Below are positions 28,224 to 39,441 of a stretch of 64,000 bases of DNA, in pieces (position 1 is the stretch's first letter; every line of letters begins with the position of its first letter). The notes under the pieces were generated by a model. The model saw only the letters and a program-made list of their open reading frames with translations, was not told where the DNA came from and made no database searches. The stretch covers positions 1-64,000 of the forward strand of contig OOIN01000039.1 in assembly GCA_900323505.1 (NCBI GenBank), in the 5' to 3' direction. The DNA is from Ustilago trichophora (lineage: Eukaryota; Basidiomycota; Ustilaginomycetes; Ustilaginales; Ustilaginaceae). The position numbers and the translations under genes were made by a program.

Positions 28224-30896
28224 ATGCAGACGTCGTACAGCACACCAGACTCGCGCACTCGCGCCAAAGTGCGCATGGAGCCCATCTCGCCATCGCATCC
28301 CTCCGCCTCGTCGACACACACTTCATCATCTTCGATGCTAGGATTCCCCATCCCCACCGACCTCTTGCTCGCCTTGCTCCTCAACAAGACCCTTTTGGCA
28401 TCAGCAGCTTTGCTCGTCCCAACCTGGCTCTCCTCAACACACGACGAATCGATACACTCTCAGCTCTCTGCCATACACACTTCAGCATCACCCCTCACAA
28501 CCAGCCTCTCCGTCTCCGACGGCACAAGCTCGTGGGCCATCGCCACCTTTGTCATCTTGATCGCAGCTCTGCTACAGTCAATCTGGTTCAAAGCATGGCA
28601 GTGGATCCCGGCTGTCAAACGTGTCGACAAACGCAGGCTCTCCACACTAGCCGCCATCACGTTCGCCCAGCTCCTCGTCTGGCTCATGGCCTTGCGCAAG
28701 CTCGACGCTGTCAACGTCATCATCTTTACCCAGTACTGCGAGATCTGGGCCCTCGATCTGGCAAAAAGTCTTGGCGGTCGCAGCTACGGCGGCTACACCA
28801 CACTCTTTGCCCTCGCCATCTCTTTCCTCTCGTCCATCTCGAATGTCGGCCCACCCGGCTCCTCCATCGACTACTCTGGTCATCTCCTTGACATGTACGC
28901 AGACGCAGATTTGCCCGACAGCCTTCGAAGCAACAGACCAGCTGGCTTGGCGTCCCCTTCCCAACTTCGAGCTGCCTCTGCTGCCGTGGAAGCATCAGCA
29001 GCCGACTTTAGCGTGTTTGGCACTCTCATCGGCCACGGCTATCTCCTTATCTTTGCACTGCTGACCATCGAGAAGGAAAGTGCGCTCTTGAGTGCCAGTC
29101 GAGATACAGGTGGCCGACGAAGGGCAGGCATTGTCGCCACCATTGTCGCTTCTGCATTCACTCTGCCTGTCTCGCTCCTTCTCAAGCTGTTCGGCTTCTC
29201 CACCTTGCCTGCACTTTCATCTCTCATCCCATCGTCTGCTACCACCACCACCACCACCACCACCGCTTCTGCAAGCCTCAGTCATCTGCCAGCCTATCTC
29301 GCCATCAGCTTCGGATTCGTGATTCTCGAACCTCTCGTCAGCACTTCCATCGAGTCGCACGCCTCTACCAAGCATCGCGTTGCACACGGGTGGCCCATCG
29401 CTGTGCTGGCTTGCTTTGCTATCGGCTTTGTCGGATTCGGCTACAAGCCCCTCTGGTCTCAACTCGTCGTCGCCCTCCTTGTCGGACAAGCGCTTCGCAC
29501 CATCCTCAAGAACTCGCCAGACCACGTCTCCTCTCGCTTCTCCTCTTCGCCAAGCAAAGCTCAAGTCGGTCATGGCAGCGCATCATCAGCATCCACCTCG
29601 TCCGACGTTTCCGCTATCCAAGAGCTCATCGATTCGTTCAAAGCCACCGTCACAGCAACAAGACGCACCGTCAAGATCATCATGGCCAATCCAGACTCGC
29701 GAAAGATCTTCCAATTTCTCCTCCTCAACCTCGCCTTCATGGGTGTCCAACTGCTCTGGGGTGTATGGACCAACAGTCTCGGTCTCATCAGCGATGCCAT
29801 TCACATGTTTTTCGACTGCGCCGCCATCGGTATGGGCCTCTTTGCCAGTGTCATGGCTACTTGGCCTACAGACTCGACTTTCACGTATGGATATGGTCGA
29901 GTCGAGACGCTCAGTGGTTTCGCAAACGGTATCTTTCTCATCCTCATCTCGATCTTTATTGTGTTCGAGGCTGTTCAGCGCATCATCGAACCGCCAGTGA
30001 TGAACAACAACACGCAACTGCTCATCGTCAGTAGCATGGGTCTCGGCGTCAATCTGTTCGGCATGTGGGCTACTGGTGGGCATCACCATCACCACGGCCA
30101 CTCTCACGGACATGACCACGGTCATGGACACGGCCATGATCATGGTCATGGTCATGGACACTCGCACAATATGATGGGTGTTTATCTGCACGTCATGGCC
30201 GACACACTCGGCTCGGTGGGTGTCATCATCAGTACGCTGCTGATTGGACAATTCGGATGGACCGGTTTCGATCCCATCGCATCCCTCTTTATCGCCTTTA
30301 TGATTGTTGGCTCCGTGATTCCGCTGGTGCTCGAGTCCGGAAGGATATTGTGTCTCGAGGTGGGAGAACATCGCGAGTCGGAAATGACAGAGGCGTTGGA
30401 CCAGCTGAACAGCATCGACGGTGTCATCTCGTATCACTCGCCTCGCTTCTGGCCCAAGGATGCGGAAACATTGATCGGTGTCATTCGTGTCCAGGTCGCA
30501 TGGCCTATCACTGCCGTCACCCAGCACGACGCTCATGATTACAGTCACGATCATGGACATGCACACGATCACAGCCACGATCACGGTCACACCCATGCCA
30601 GCGACCACGTACACCAGACCAACGGTGTCACCCCACCCTCACCAACCACACCAGAATCGATCGCCAAGCAAGTCGAGACCCTTCTCAAGTCGCGAATCCT
30701 TGGGCTCGAGAGCGTTGCAGTACAGCTCGAGAAAGTCGGTGGTGGTGGTGGTGCCTCGCCTAGCGCCAACTTTGCAGCCACTCCAATGTCTGCCTCTCCC
30801 TCCTACAGCAGTCTGTACGAAGGCAGTCCTTCGGTAGCCCGTAGCAACATTGGCGCACAAAGCCTTTCGCCTGCTGCGGCGCATCGTCATCACTAG
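28224..30896 (+). CDS. MSC2: Zinc transporter of the cation diffusion facilitator family, MSC2-like, 890 aa
   Basis: Moves zinc into the ER/early secretory pathway; yeast Msc2 works as a heterodimer with Zrg17. The N-terminal half (~40-450) holds many hydrophobic segments, the extended multi-membrane region that separates Msc2/ZnT5 types from short CDF proteins. The CDF core starts near 490: SDAIHMFFDC (~522-531) and HVMADTLGS (~655-663) carry the paired His/Asp zinc sites. Between them is a His/Gly-rich cytosolic loop (~620-650; GHSHGHDHGHGHGHDHGHG). A second His/Asp-rich tract lies near 769-800 in the C-terminal domain. Single exon, with a reasonable CACCATG start context. Confidence 0.9.
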   Translation: MQTSYSTPDSRTRAKVRMEPISPSHPSASSTHTSSSSMLGFPIPTDLLLALLLNKTLLASAALLVPTWLSSTHDESIHSQLSAIHTSASPLTTSLSVSDGTSSWAIATFVILIAALLQSIWFKAWQWIPAVKRVDKRRLSTLAAITFAQLLVWLMALRKLDAVNVIIFTQYCEIWALDLAKSLGGRSYGGYTTLFALAISFLSSISNVGPPGSSIDYSGHLLDMYADADLPDSLRSNRPAGLASPSQLRAASAAVEASAADFSVFGTLIGHGYLLIFALLTIEKESALLSASRDTGGRRRAGIVATIVASAFTLPVSLLLKLFGFSTLPALSSLIPSSATTTTTTTTASASLSHLPAYLAISFGFVILEPLVSTSIESHASTKHRVAHGWPIAVLACFAIGFVGFGYKPLWSQLVVALLVGQALRTILKNSPDHVSSRFSSSPSKAQVGHGSASSASTSSDVSAIQELIDSFKATVTATRRTVKIIMANPDSRKIFQFLLLNLAFMGVQLLWGVWTNSLGLISDAIHMFFDCAAIGMGLFASVMATWPTDSTFTYGYGRVETLSGFANGIFLILISIFIVFEAVQRIIEPPVMNNNTQLLIVSSMGLGVNLFGMWATGGHHHHHGHSHGHDHGHGHGHDHGHGHGHSHNMMGVYLHVMADTLGSVGVIISTLLIGQFGWTGFDPIASLFIAFMIVGSVIPLVLESGRILCLEVGEHRESEMTEALDQLNSIDGVISYHSPRFWPKDAETLIGVIRVQVAWPITAVTQHDAHDYSHDHGHAHDHSHDHGHTHASDHVHQTNGVTPPSPTTPESIAKQVETLLKSRILGLESVAVQLEKVGGGGGASPSANFAATPMSASPSYSSLYEGSPSVARSNIGAQSLSPAAAHRHH

Positions 30897-31201
30897 TAGA
30901 CACGTAGCATTCGCATATATATACAATGTCAGTATGATCCAGTGTACGGACGCTGTTGGAATGAGTTGCCTGTCCGTTTCAATATGCTCGGAAGGGGTTT
31001 TTTTTTTTTTGGTTTGAAGGATGTGCGTTTGGGGCAAGGTAACATTCTGATGAGAAAAGTCACGTGCGCACAAAAATTGGCGGGAGGCTTCGGCGAGCCC
31101 AGTTCTTCTCGACGTTTTTCGCAACATCAAGATCGACGGTGCTCAAGACGACCATCACTCGTATCGCTCTTCGACAGAAAACCGTGGTCTATACGAAAAC
31201 G

Positions 31202-32101
31202 ATGAGCGCTTCTATTGCAAAAGCGACCTCCAGCATGCGAGTTTTTGCTCGAGGCATTGCTTCAAGTGCTCGGCTGCACGCCGAGGCGGCATCTACGCCT
31301 GCATCAACAGCTCGACCTCGAACCAACGCATCGGAGCGTTCTGCGTCCCAAACCGGCACTAAAGCATCGGATCGACTTCGTACAGCCCAGCGCAACCCTT
31401 CGCCTTCTTCCCCTCAACAGCAGCAGCGAAGCAAAAAGCACGGGCAAAACAGTGGAGGAAACCGAGGCGAACGACGGACCAAGCGTCTCCCTTCTGTATT
31501 GGATGCATCATCTACGGTGAAAAACACGTCTCGAGGGCAGCAGAAGAATCTCGCTGCACCTTTGCCTGTAACCGATTGGAACAGTGCGTTGTATTCCAAG
31601 CCTGGATTCGAGCGTTTGCTTGCCTCCGCTCCGAGAGCATCCTCTATCTTCACGCCTAATCTCACCGCTTCGCCCACACCGGTAGCTGCCGCAAAGGGCA
31701 AGTCCAAACCCACCTCCAACGTCAAACTCAACCTCCCTACCATCAAAACCGCCGTAAGCGCCCTCAAACTTCACATCCGCCCAGGAGCAAGAAACATCCT
31801 GGGCCCACTCAACAATCCTATCTTCATCGCTGGGGGTAGTTTGACTTCGAGCAACCGGGTGGTTACTCATGGTAAGGGTTCGTTGGCAGCCGAGTTGAAG
31901 GCGGCAAGGATCGCGATGCAGGACGAAAAGGTTGGAGGGTCGTATGAGAGGTTCCAACGAGAGTCGGTTCTCAAGGCTGTTGGTGTAGGAGAGAACAAGG
32001 CTCTGCAGGACGCAGCTCAGGCTCTGGCGGTGAATGCTGACCTGGCACCTGAAGCCAAGAACTTTGTAGTCAAGGCTATTGCTGATCGTCTCAGCGCTTA
32101 A
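31202..32101 (+). CDS. Predicted mitochondrial protein of unknown function, 299 aa
   Basis: The start is the first in-frame ATG. The N-terminus (MSASIAKATSSMRVFARGI and following Ser/Arg residues) is rich in Arg/Ser/Ala without acidic residues, as in a mitochondrial presequence. A low-complexity basic section with a Gln run follows (~60-110). The C-terminal ~150 residues look folded (TDWNSALYSKPGFERLL; KLHIRPGARNILGPL; helical AELKAARIAMQDEKVGGSYE). I do not recognise the family; a mitochondrial translation or assembly role would be a guess. Convergent with PTR2, about 180 bp apart. Confidence 0.7.
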   Translation: MSASIAKATSSMRVFARGIASSARLHAEAASTPASTARPRTNASERSASQTGTKASDRLRTAQRNPSPSSPQQQQRSKKHGQNSGGNRGERRTKRLPSVLDASSTVKNTSRGQQKNLAAPLPVTDWNSALYSKPGFERLLASAPRASSIFTPNLTASPTPVAAAKGKSKPTSNVKLNLPTIKTAVSALKLHIRPGARNILGPLNNPIFIAGGSLTSSNRVVTHGKGSLAAELKAARIAMQDEKVGGSYERFQRESVLKAVGVGENKALQDAAQALAVNADLAPEAKNFVVKAIADRLSA

Positions 32102-32283
32102 TTCCACCAGTTTGCATACGAAATTCTAGTCTTGTTCTCAATCACACAAATCAAAGCAACAACGGCAAAGAGAGGAGAGGTATATCCGGATCGATTGCAG
32201 CGAATCCCCGTTTCAAAGGAGACGAGAGCAGCACGTTATGTGTGTGTGTGTAAAGTACAGAAAAGCATGCAAAGTAGATTCGA

Positions 32284-34194
32284 TCAAGGGGCAAGAGCCT
32301 TTTCAGAGTCGTGACCTTCTTGCGAGGTCTCGGCTTCACGAAGTTTACCGGCGTCGAGCTGGTTGAGGGCGTCCTCTTCGGCGTCGAGCTTCCTGAAGGA
32401 GATGGAGAAGCCGATGAAGCCTGCGAAAGCAAGGCAACCGAAGACGGTGTAGCTCCAGACGAGGTTTGGATCGCCGGAAAGTGCGATGAAGGCCTGCTGG
32501 AGGGCAGCGGCGATGGCCGAGGTGAAGAGGAAGATCGACATGACGAGCGAACGCATCGACTTGGGAGCCTTGGAAAAGGCGTACTCGAGACCAGTGATGG
32601 AGGCGAGAATCTCGGAGATGGCGATAAGAATGTAGGAACCCGACTGGATCCAAACGTTGAGAGGAGCGGGCACAAAGACAGCACCGGCTTCGCTACCATC
32701 GGCACCAAGATCAGCTTTGCCATCGCCGTTGATATCGTAGCACGAAGAGGCGTTTTTACCGCACTGCGAGGTCTTGTAAATGTAGTGCTGAACGACAGCG
32801 GCCCAGACCATGGCAAGAGCGCCAGTGAGGAAGCCGAGAGCGATCTTCTTCAAGGGGGTAAAGTTGAAACCAGCCTTGCGGAGAGCGGGGTAGAGGAACA
32901 AGTCAAAGACGGGGATGAGAATGACAAGGGCAAAGGGGTCCAAGTTGGAGACGACTTCGTTGGGAAGACCGTTGACCTCCATGGTGGCAGCCTGGGAAAC
33001 AAGGTTGTTGGTAATCTGGTTGTAAGTGAGCCAGTAGAGGGGGAACCAGAGGAAGACGGTGCAAGCCTTGAAACCACGGCGAACCTCGTCGACCCAGGCG
33101 TCATCGAAAGTCATCCACTTGGGCCTGGACTCGGGCGACTGCTTGGACGGCTTGGCGTTCTCCCAAAAGTCATCGGAGCGCATGTTCTTGACGAGGGCGA
33201 CAGGGTCGAGGGACCAGCGACCCTTGGTGGCGAACTTCCAGAGACGCATGCACTCTGCGAGGACGGATCCGGAGGGAGGGGTCTTGACGTAGTACTTGTT
33301 TCCAAAGACGAGAACGGGGATGCAGAGGGCAAAGACGATGGTAGGCAGAGTGTAGGAGAGCCAAAAGCCAACGTACTTTTCGGCGAACGACATGCCGAGC
33401 TGACCGCCAAGAGCACCGATGTTGATGAAGAGGTAGAAGTACATGAAGATCCGACTAACGGTCAAGACGGGATCGACGATGACACGTTCACCTGTCTTGA
33501 GGGTCTGGACCGACTGTTTAGAACCGTTGACCTGTTCTGCGATGAGAGGACTGATGGAACTCTTGAAGAAGCCGGTGCCGACGCCGGAAATGATGATGGA
33601 AATGACGAAACAAGCCATGGCGCCCGACTGGTTGTCGAGGACGGTAGGAAGGGAAGAGACGATGAGGAGAATGTGACCCAACATGGCGACAAAGACGGCA
33701 ATGCAGATGGTCTTGAATCGACCCCAACGCGTATCGGCGAGGTAGGCACCAAGGATGGGCATGCAGTAGACCCAGAAGGTGTTGAAAGTGGTGAGACCGG
33801 TAGCAGCCTGCTGGCCTTCACCGAGAGCACCGGACTGGTTGTTGGCACCGCCGGCACCGGTACGGCTGCCGACGGGACGGGGCTGTTGGATGAAGTTCTG
33901 GAAGACCTGAACGCAACCGTAGTAGGAGAAACGCTCTGCCAACTCGCAGAAGGCGATGGCATAAGTGGTCCATGGAAGCTTCTCGGGAACACGACGAAGG
34001 GAGGAGAGTTCCTCTTCGGTGGGGGCGACAAAGTCATCGTCGGTGACTTGAGCGTTGGCAGAGACGCCGTGCTCGAGGTGACCGATGGGGTGCACGTCGT
34101 TCTTGCCACCGTGGATCTTGACGTCGGCGTCGTAAAGGTCTTTCTGGGCCTCGGCGTGGCCAGCGACGGCGTTGTCCTGAATGTCGGCAGGCAT
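32284..34194 (-). CDS. PTR2: Proton-coupled oligopeptide transporter (POT family), 636 aa
   Basis: Imports di- and tripeptides with protons across the plasma membrane. The family signature ELAERFSYYG lies at residues 84-93 (the ExxERFxYYG motif needed for proton coupling), preceded by a hydrophilic N-terminus of ~70 residues. About twelve hydrophobic segments follow, with a large extracellular-type loop near 560 (GADGSEAGAVFVPAP region) as in fungal Ptr2. The ATG at 34194 was chosen because upstream in-frame sequence is a poly-Ser/Phe low-complexity read of the 5' region. Single exon. The 2.9 kb region upstream is unusually long and could hold nutrient-responsive control sites. Confidence 0.93.
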   Translation of the reverse strand: MPADIQDNAVAGHAEAQKDLYDADVKIHGGKNDVHPIGHLEHGVSANAQVTDDDFVAPTEEELSSLRRVPEKLPWTTYAIAFCELAERFSYYGCVQVFQNFIQQPRPVGSRTGAGGANNQSGALGEGQQAATGLTTFNTFWVYCMPILGAYLADTRWGRFKTICIAVFVAMLGHILLIVSSLPTVLDNQSGAMACFVISIIISGVGTGFFKSSISPLIAEQVNGSKQSVQTLKTGERVIVDPVLTVSRIFMYFYLFINIGALGGQLGMSFAEKYVGFWLSYTLPTIVFALCIPVLVFGNKYYVKTPPSGSVLAECMRLWKFATKGRWSLDPVALVKNMRSDDFWENAKPSKQSPESRPKWMTFDDAWVDEVRRGFKACTVFLWFPLYWLTYNQITNNLVSQAATMEVNGLPNEVVSNLDPFALVILIPVFDLFLYPALRKAGFNFTPLKKIALGFLTGALAMVWAAVVQHYIYKTSQCGKNASSCYDINGDGKADLGADGSEAGAVFVPAPLNVWIQSGSYILIAISEILASITGLEYAFSKAPKSMRSLVMSIFLFTSAIAAALQQAFIALSGDPNLVWSYTVFGCLAFAGFIGFSISFRKLDAEEDALNQLDAGKLREAETSQEGHDSEKALAP

Positions 34195-37125
34195 GTTGGG
34201 CAATGACCAACAGACGCAGAAGAGGGAGGGGAGGGTTTGGAAGAGGGGGTGGAAAGGGGGGAAGAGGTTGATGGATGAGAAAGAAGGAGAAAGATGGACG
34301 AGGCAAGACTTATAACAGACGGCTGAGAAGAAGAAGAGGAGGAGGAGGAGGAGGATGGTGAGATGAAAAGAAAAGAAAGAGGGGAGCGAATGAAAAGCAA
34401 GCACGCAAGCGCGAGATGCGCACAGAGGCTATTGTGATTGGCTCAATTTGACTGGACAATCATCCGAAGTGTGGGACCATTGTGTCGAGGTGACCGGTTA
34501 ACCAAGTACAAAGAGCAAGAGCAAGAGCAAGAGCATGGCATGGCATCAGATGCAGGTCCGCGCCCAATCCAAAAGGGTCAGGTTGCAACCAACCGACTTG
34601 CTCGATAAGGACGAGCGACTGTATTGAAACCACAATCTTTTTTTCTCCTTTCTTCAGGACTGTTGGTCACGCGAGGGGGAGAGAAAGAAAAAGGTGCAGG
34701 GTCAAAGCAGCATGGTCACTGATTTGCCACAGGAACCAACGAATATGACTAACCTGAACCGAGGCTGGAGCGGCTGCAAAAGGGGTTTGTTGGATTGCCG
34801 ATTTTCAGAGGAATGACGGCGAAAGTGCCTAATTTGACAGCTGGTTTTAGCCAACAAAAAAGAATTAAGAAAGAAAAAAAAAAAACAAAAACAAAAACAA
34901 AAAAAGGCATGAATCCCCGCTCTCAAAGGCTGCAAGCACCTGCATTCAGTATCCATCCATCGATGAGCGACAACAACACATCTCTGTGTCAACCAATCTC
35001 TGGATCCTATACAGTACTGTAGAAGTGGTCTTTTTTTTCTTCTTCTTCCTTTTCTTTTTGTTCCGGTCGAGCAAGTAGCTAGCTAGTCCGACCATGCACT
35101 GAGAAGCTATAGAGAAGAAGCTACAAGAGATAGGTGGACATGCTGAAGGCGGTCCTGAATCCCAAAAGCTGAGCTCCAACCGAGGTTCGGGAGGGACTTG
35201 TCCGAACATGAAGACGAGGATTGATTGCAATCACCGCATCTTATCCATCTCCATGTTGTTGTACAGTACAGTACAGTACAGTACGACCAGAGTGTCGCCG
35301 CGCATCGTCTCTTATCTTGTATATACTGTATGGCTTTGTCTCGAGATATGATTCGGGAAACAGCCGATCTCGAATCAATCGTGGCTGATTGCAACCATCG
35401 TGACCCTACTTTGTCCCCACACACATATACATCTATATCCATCATCCAATATACATCGGTGATAACGGTCCATCGGATCACATCCACCTTGTCTCTCCAA
35501 CCAAGGCGGGAGAAGGTGGCTTTTCAAATCGTACTGTTGTGTGTGTATCTCTCTCTCTATCTCGATGGTCGCTCTACGATTGGTGATAGCTTGTTTCGGT
35601 GTGTATCTCTGATGTTGCAAACCAAACCGATCGCTGCTTTACCATTCGCACGAAGAATCATCATCATCATCATCATCATCAACTTTACGAATCTATTGGA
35701 CACAACAACAAGAACGACTGACAAGAAAAGAGGAACTCGTCGGCGTTTCACGTGCCCAAGTGGCTCATCTGTGCACATTTTCACTGTAGACACTCTGGCA
35801 TATCAAAGGAGAGCCAAGAAATTCGGTTGCAGATTCTCGCTAAAGAACCAAGCTCTCTCAACATGCGGTGGTTGCGGGATGCGGAGCGGTGAAAACATTG
35901 AAAAAGAAAAAAGCCTTTGGTTCGCATCACTGTCTTCCGAACGGTAACCTCTGGCTCACTCGGCTTCCGCTGGCTTCGACTTGGATGCTTCTGTCCGCAA
36001 CCGCCGATTCAATTGCCGCTTTGCTTTTGCTTTTGCTTGTCGACAACCAAGAGTCTTGATCGCAAACAGCGTTTCGAGTATCTCTTTGTATCTCAGCATC
36101 GTTGTCCATATGGAAATCGGGCCTTGACGATACTTTCCAACAGCTCTCTAGGCAAACCAGCAAAAGGTCAGCAGACAACAACAGTCTCTGTGCTCTGTGC
36201 TAACTAGAGAGTCGTGCGACCAATACAGTTAATTTGCAATTCATGGCACAAATTCTCTCCAATGTGTGCTCCTTCCAACTGCGCTCGACTGCAGCCAATG
36301 TGCATTTCCTATTTTGAATTTCGGACTTTTCTGGATGGAATTTCGAATTCTAACTGCTTGGCAATATCGGTCAAACCGCCGTTTTCTCTTTTTTTTTTTG
36401 AAATTCTTGCATCTCTTTTTCCTCTCATGAGAACTTCCACGCTCGTGCTGTATCATTTCGACGCTCTCCAAGCCATCTATCTAGACATTGACAATGCCAA
36501 CCAGAGTCCAACACAGTGTGTGTGTGACACAGTACAATAACTTCGGAATCGGATGCCACACTTGCCGGCTTGATACCCGGCCATTGGCTGCACGCCTTCC
36601 TGATCCATCCTCGTCCATGTGGTCAACAAACCACACGATTGGACCTCGTCTCTCCAAATCCTCATTGGTCCCCTCAAAGATGACCGACCCTACACGTCGA
36701 CAAGATGGTTTTCTGGCTCCCTCCCACCATTGGCTGGCTACCTTTTCCACTTTTGCCTCGTTCGTCCCTCCCTACCATCCTTTGCTGCTTTGCCATGCGC
36801 TACACCAAATGCAACTATGGCGTGATCAAAGAATTGCCGGTGGACCCTGCAGCTAGCCTTTGGTGGGATGAAACATGTTGTAGTTTGCTCAACATTCCTA
36901 CCTAGTCAAAGCTTTAACATTGACTCGGTCTTGGCCGAAAGTGAACGTGCGAGTTTTTATCGAATCGAATCGATCGATCGGGAAAAGAAAGGCTCTTTTG
37001 AGATCGCAGTCAACGTCGGCAAGCACAGGCCACAAAACAAGAACCCTGCAACACCAAATTCCAATCAACACCTTGTTCTTGAAGCTTCCGCTTCTCGTAC
37101 TTATGCTCATACAGCATCCGCTAAC
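34195..37125. promoter_or_regulatory. Long divergent intergenic region between PTR2 and COG6
   Basis: Almost 2.9 kb between divergent genes, far longer than other spacers here. It contains pyrimidine/purine runs next to PTR2, (GAGCAA)n near 34504-34533, five GTACA units at 35261-35284, (ATC)n near 35657-35681 and several poly-A/T tracts. A 240-codon + strand ORF at 35225-35947 is partly made by the ATC repeat (Ile run) and shows no domain. No tRNA was found. It may hold a non-coding transcript or long regulatory region. Confidence 0.5.
35261..35284. repeat. (GTACA)n microsatellite
   Basis: Nearly five tandem GTACA units. Fragments of the same motif (GTACAGTAC, TACTGTAC) recur as single copies in several other intergenic regions of the window. 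Confidence 0.85.
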
Positions 37126-39441
37126 ATGGCTGCCATACGACCTAGCCAAGCTTTGTCCTTGTCGCCCCAATCAGCTCCTTCATCCCGCTTCTCCGCCAAC
37201 GCCAACCATGCTTCCTCTTCTTCGTCACCATCCGCAGCCACACGGCCGCTCGCCGCACGAGTTCGATCCGTCCTCCTTCAGCAACCTCAACACGCCAAAC
37301 ATCTAGAAAACGCGCTCAACACTCTAGCCCAAATGTATCCGGCTGCTTCCATCTCGACTACTGCTGCTGCTGCTGCTGCTGCTTCTTCATCTTCCAACCC
37401 AAAGCCTCTTCAGCTCGTCGACACAGCTCGAGCGCGACGCGATCTCGACAAAGACGTGACACGACGCATGCTCACTGCCACCGACCACATCATCTCTGTC
37501 CTCAAAACCGTCGACGACGGTCTCGTCCGACTCTCCAACCACGTCGCTGCCATGCACACCTCGTGCGATGCCGTCCAACACAAGCTACGAGCAGCACAAG
37601 CATCCAGCCGCTACCTCGTCGAGCATGCCGAAGGTCTCGAACGTCAACGAGCCGCCGCACTCACCCAAGTCCAAGTCTCCAACCTCTTCCTCGCCCGCTT
37701 CACCCTCTCCGAAGCCGAACGTGCCTCGATCTACTCGCGCCAACTCCGCGTCGGCAACGATCTCTTCACCACCATGGACAAGCTCCAACGCATTCGTACC
37801 GAATGTCAAATCCTACTCCAAGGTTCCGAATCCATTTCTACAAACCCTTCCACCTCCTCATCTTCCTCCTCGGTAGCAGCAGGAGGTGGAACACGCGCAG
37901 CCATCGACATCATGTCTTCCACAGCCCAACATCTCGATCACGCTTATCAGAAGCTCTACAAGTGGTCCTGTTTCGAATTCCGACAGCCTGTCAAGGAAGG
38001 CTTGGAGGTATCTCCGAGTTTGCGCCAAGCTACACGTCGCCTCAAGGATGGTCGTCAAGACTTGCTGCGTTCGGCGTTGACGACGTTGGTCCAAACTCGC
38101 AGCTCTATCCTGGCAAATGCGTTCATGGCCGCCCTTACCATGGGTGCTGGTCCACCCACTTATCTTCCCGGACCCATCGAGCTACATGCGCACGATCCGA
38201 TTCGATATGTGGGGGACATGCTCGCGTGGATCCATCAGACGGTTGCCTCGGAGCGCGAGTTCTTGACGGCTCTGTTTGACGAAAAGGAAGGCGAAGGAGG
38301 TCGACGCATCGGTCAGAGACGAAGAGGATTGGAAGGTTCGATCGACCTCACAGGCTCTGATCCGGATGCGCTCCGTTTAGGTCCTGGAGAAGCGCTGGTT
38401 CGCGAGGTGCTCAATTCCAACCTCGACGGTTGCTGTCGTCCACTCAAGCTTCGCATCCAGCAAACGTTGCGTTCCCAAGAAGGCAGCGTCACATCCTACC
38501 GTCTTGCCCATCTCGTCCAATTCTACCGCTCTACCATGGACAAAACCATCGGATCCCGCGCTACCTTGAGCAAAACGTTGGGCCAACTCTCCGACCAAGC
38601 AGTAGCCGCATTTGCCGACACGGTACAGCGTCAGTCGAAAGGCATTGAGAGATACGATGGATTGCCTGAACCGGATCTTTCTTTACCTGCGCCACTCTCG
38701 GCTACCTTGGCGACGTTGAAGGAGCTCCTGGGCGAGTTTTCGCGATCGCTCGTCGAGGATGCATCTGCCCCATCGACGGATGCCAACTCTCCTCCTCCAC
38801 CGGTACACGAGGCGATCGAAGCATCGCTGAGCAACTTTGACTTTGTACTGATCCAACTCGTCGATCCGCTCTTGAAGATGGTGGAACGCATGGCAACATT
38901 GCACGTTTCCAAACGACCACGATCGCGTACCGAATCCGATGCACGATGGGAATCGCTCATCTTTACCTGCAACTGCATCGAATCCTTGCTCTCCACACTC
39001 GGCCACTACACTTTTGCCGGATGGAAAGCGACCCAGTTGCGATCCCTGCTGGAGCGTACACTCTTACAAATGTCCCAAGTGTACACTTTGAATCTTGTCT
39101 TGAAAACCGGTCTTGCTCCGATCCTCGCTGGCATCGAGGCGAGAGATCCAAGCTTGGCACTGTCGAGCCATCCCGGACTATCCCAAAACGAGGTGGGTTT
39201 GGCGTTGGAGAAATTCGAACACTGTCTCAGCCAAGACGATCTACTCAGTCCTCGAGATCTGGATCGACTCGCCAGTCCTTCCGTTCGACAACAAGTACAC
39301 ACTACAGCGCTGAGAGGTCTAACAGAAAGATATGCACGGATCGTCTCCGAGGTGTTGGATGAGTCGAGTGGATACCAGACGGATGCTCACCAGATGGTGA
39401 AGACGAGTCCTGAACAAGTGGCGATCTTGCTTGGGATTTAA
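37126..39441 (+). CDS. COG6: Conserved oligomeric Golgi complex subunit 6, 771 aa
   Basis: Part of the lobe B half of the COG tether, which keeps Golgi glycosylation enzymes in place by retrograde vesicle docking. After a Ser/Ala-rich N-terminus, residues ~105-230 form the helical COG6 N-terminal region (RRDLDKDVTRRML ... LSNHVAAMHTSCDAV ... RAAQASSRYLVE). The family hallmark PIELHAHDPIRYVGDMLAW is near 348-366, followed by the helical C-terminal domain. Length fits COG6 rather than COG5. The ATG at 37126 (AACATGG) was preferred; an in-frame ATG at 36868 would add 86 residues of unlikely composition. Single exon. A poly-Ala tract near residue 80 comes from (GCT)n. Confidence 0.92.
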   Translation: MAAIRPSQALSLSPQSAPSSRFSANANHASSSSSPSAATRPLAARVRSVLLQQPQHAKHLENALNTLAQMYPAASISTTAAAAAAASSSSNPKPLQLVDTARARRDLDKDVTRRMLTATDHIISVLKTVDDGLVRLSNHVAAMHTSCDAVQHKLRAAQASSRYLVEHAEGLERQRAAALTQVQVSNLFLARFTLSEAERASIYSRQLRVGNDLFTTMDKLQRIRTECQILLQGSESISTNPSTSSSSSSVAAGGGTRAAIDIMSSTAQHLDHAYQKLYKWSCFEFRQPVKEGLEVSPSLRQATRRLKDGRQDLLRSALTTLVQTRSSILANAFMAALTMGAGPPTYLPGPIELHAHDPIRYVGDMLAWIHQTVASEREFLTALFDEKEGEGGRRIGQRRRGLEGSIDLTGSDPDALRLGPGEALVREVLNSNLDGCCRPLKLRIQQTLRSQEGSVTSYRLAHLVQFYRSTMDKTIGSRATLSKTLGQLSDQAVAAFADTVQRQSKGIERYDGLPEPDLSLPAPLSATLATLKELLGEFSRSLVEDASAPSTDANSPPPPVHEAIEASLSNFDFVLIQLVDPLLKMVERMATLHVSKRPRSRTESDARWESLIFTCNCIESLLSTLGHYTFAGWKATQLRSLLERTLLQMSQVYTLNLVLKTGLAPILAGIEARDPSLALSSHPGLSQNEVGLALEKFEHCLSQDDLLSPRDLDRLASPSVRQQVHTTALRGLTERYARIVSEVLDESSGYQTDAHQMVKTSPEQVAILLGI

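Noticed and set aside
29586..30614. A 342-codon minus ORF antisense to MSC2
   Set aside because: His-rich codons of MSC2 read backwards give Met/Val runs; no homology.
32311..34206. A 631-codon + strand ORF fully antisense to PTR2
   Set aside because: It is Gly/Glu/Asp-rich with no domain and mirrors the strongly biased codon use of PTR2. Such long antisense frames arise when a GC-biased gene avoids certain codons.
35225..35947. A 240-codon + ORF upstream of COG6
   Set aside because: Contains an Ile run from (ATC)n and no coherent domain; reads like chance in a repeat-rich spacer.
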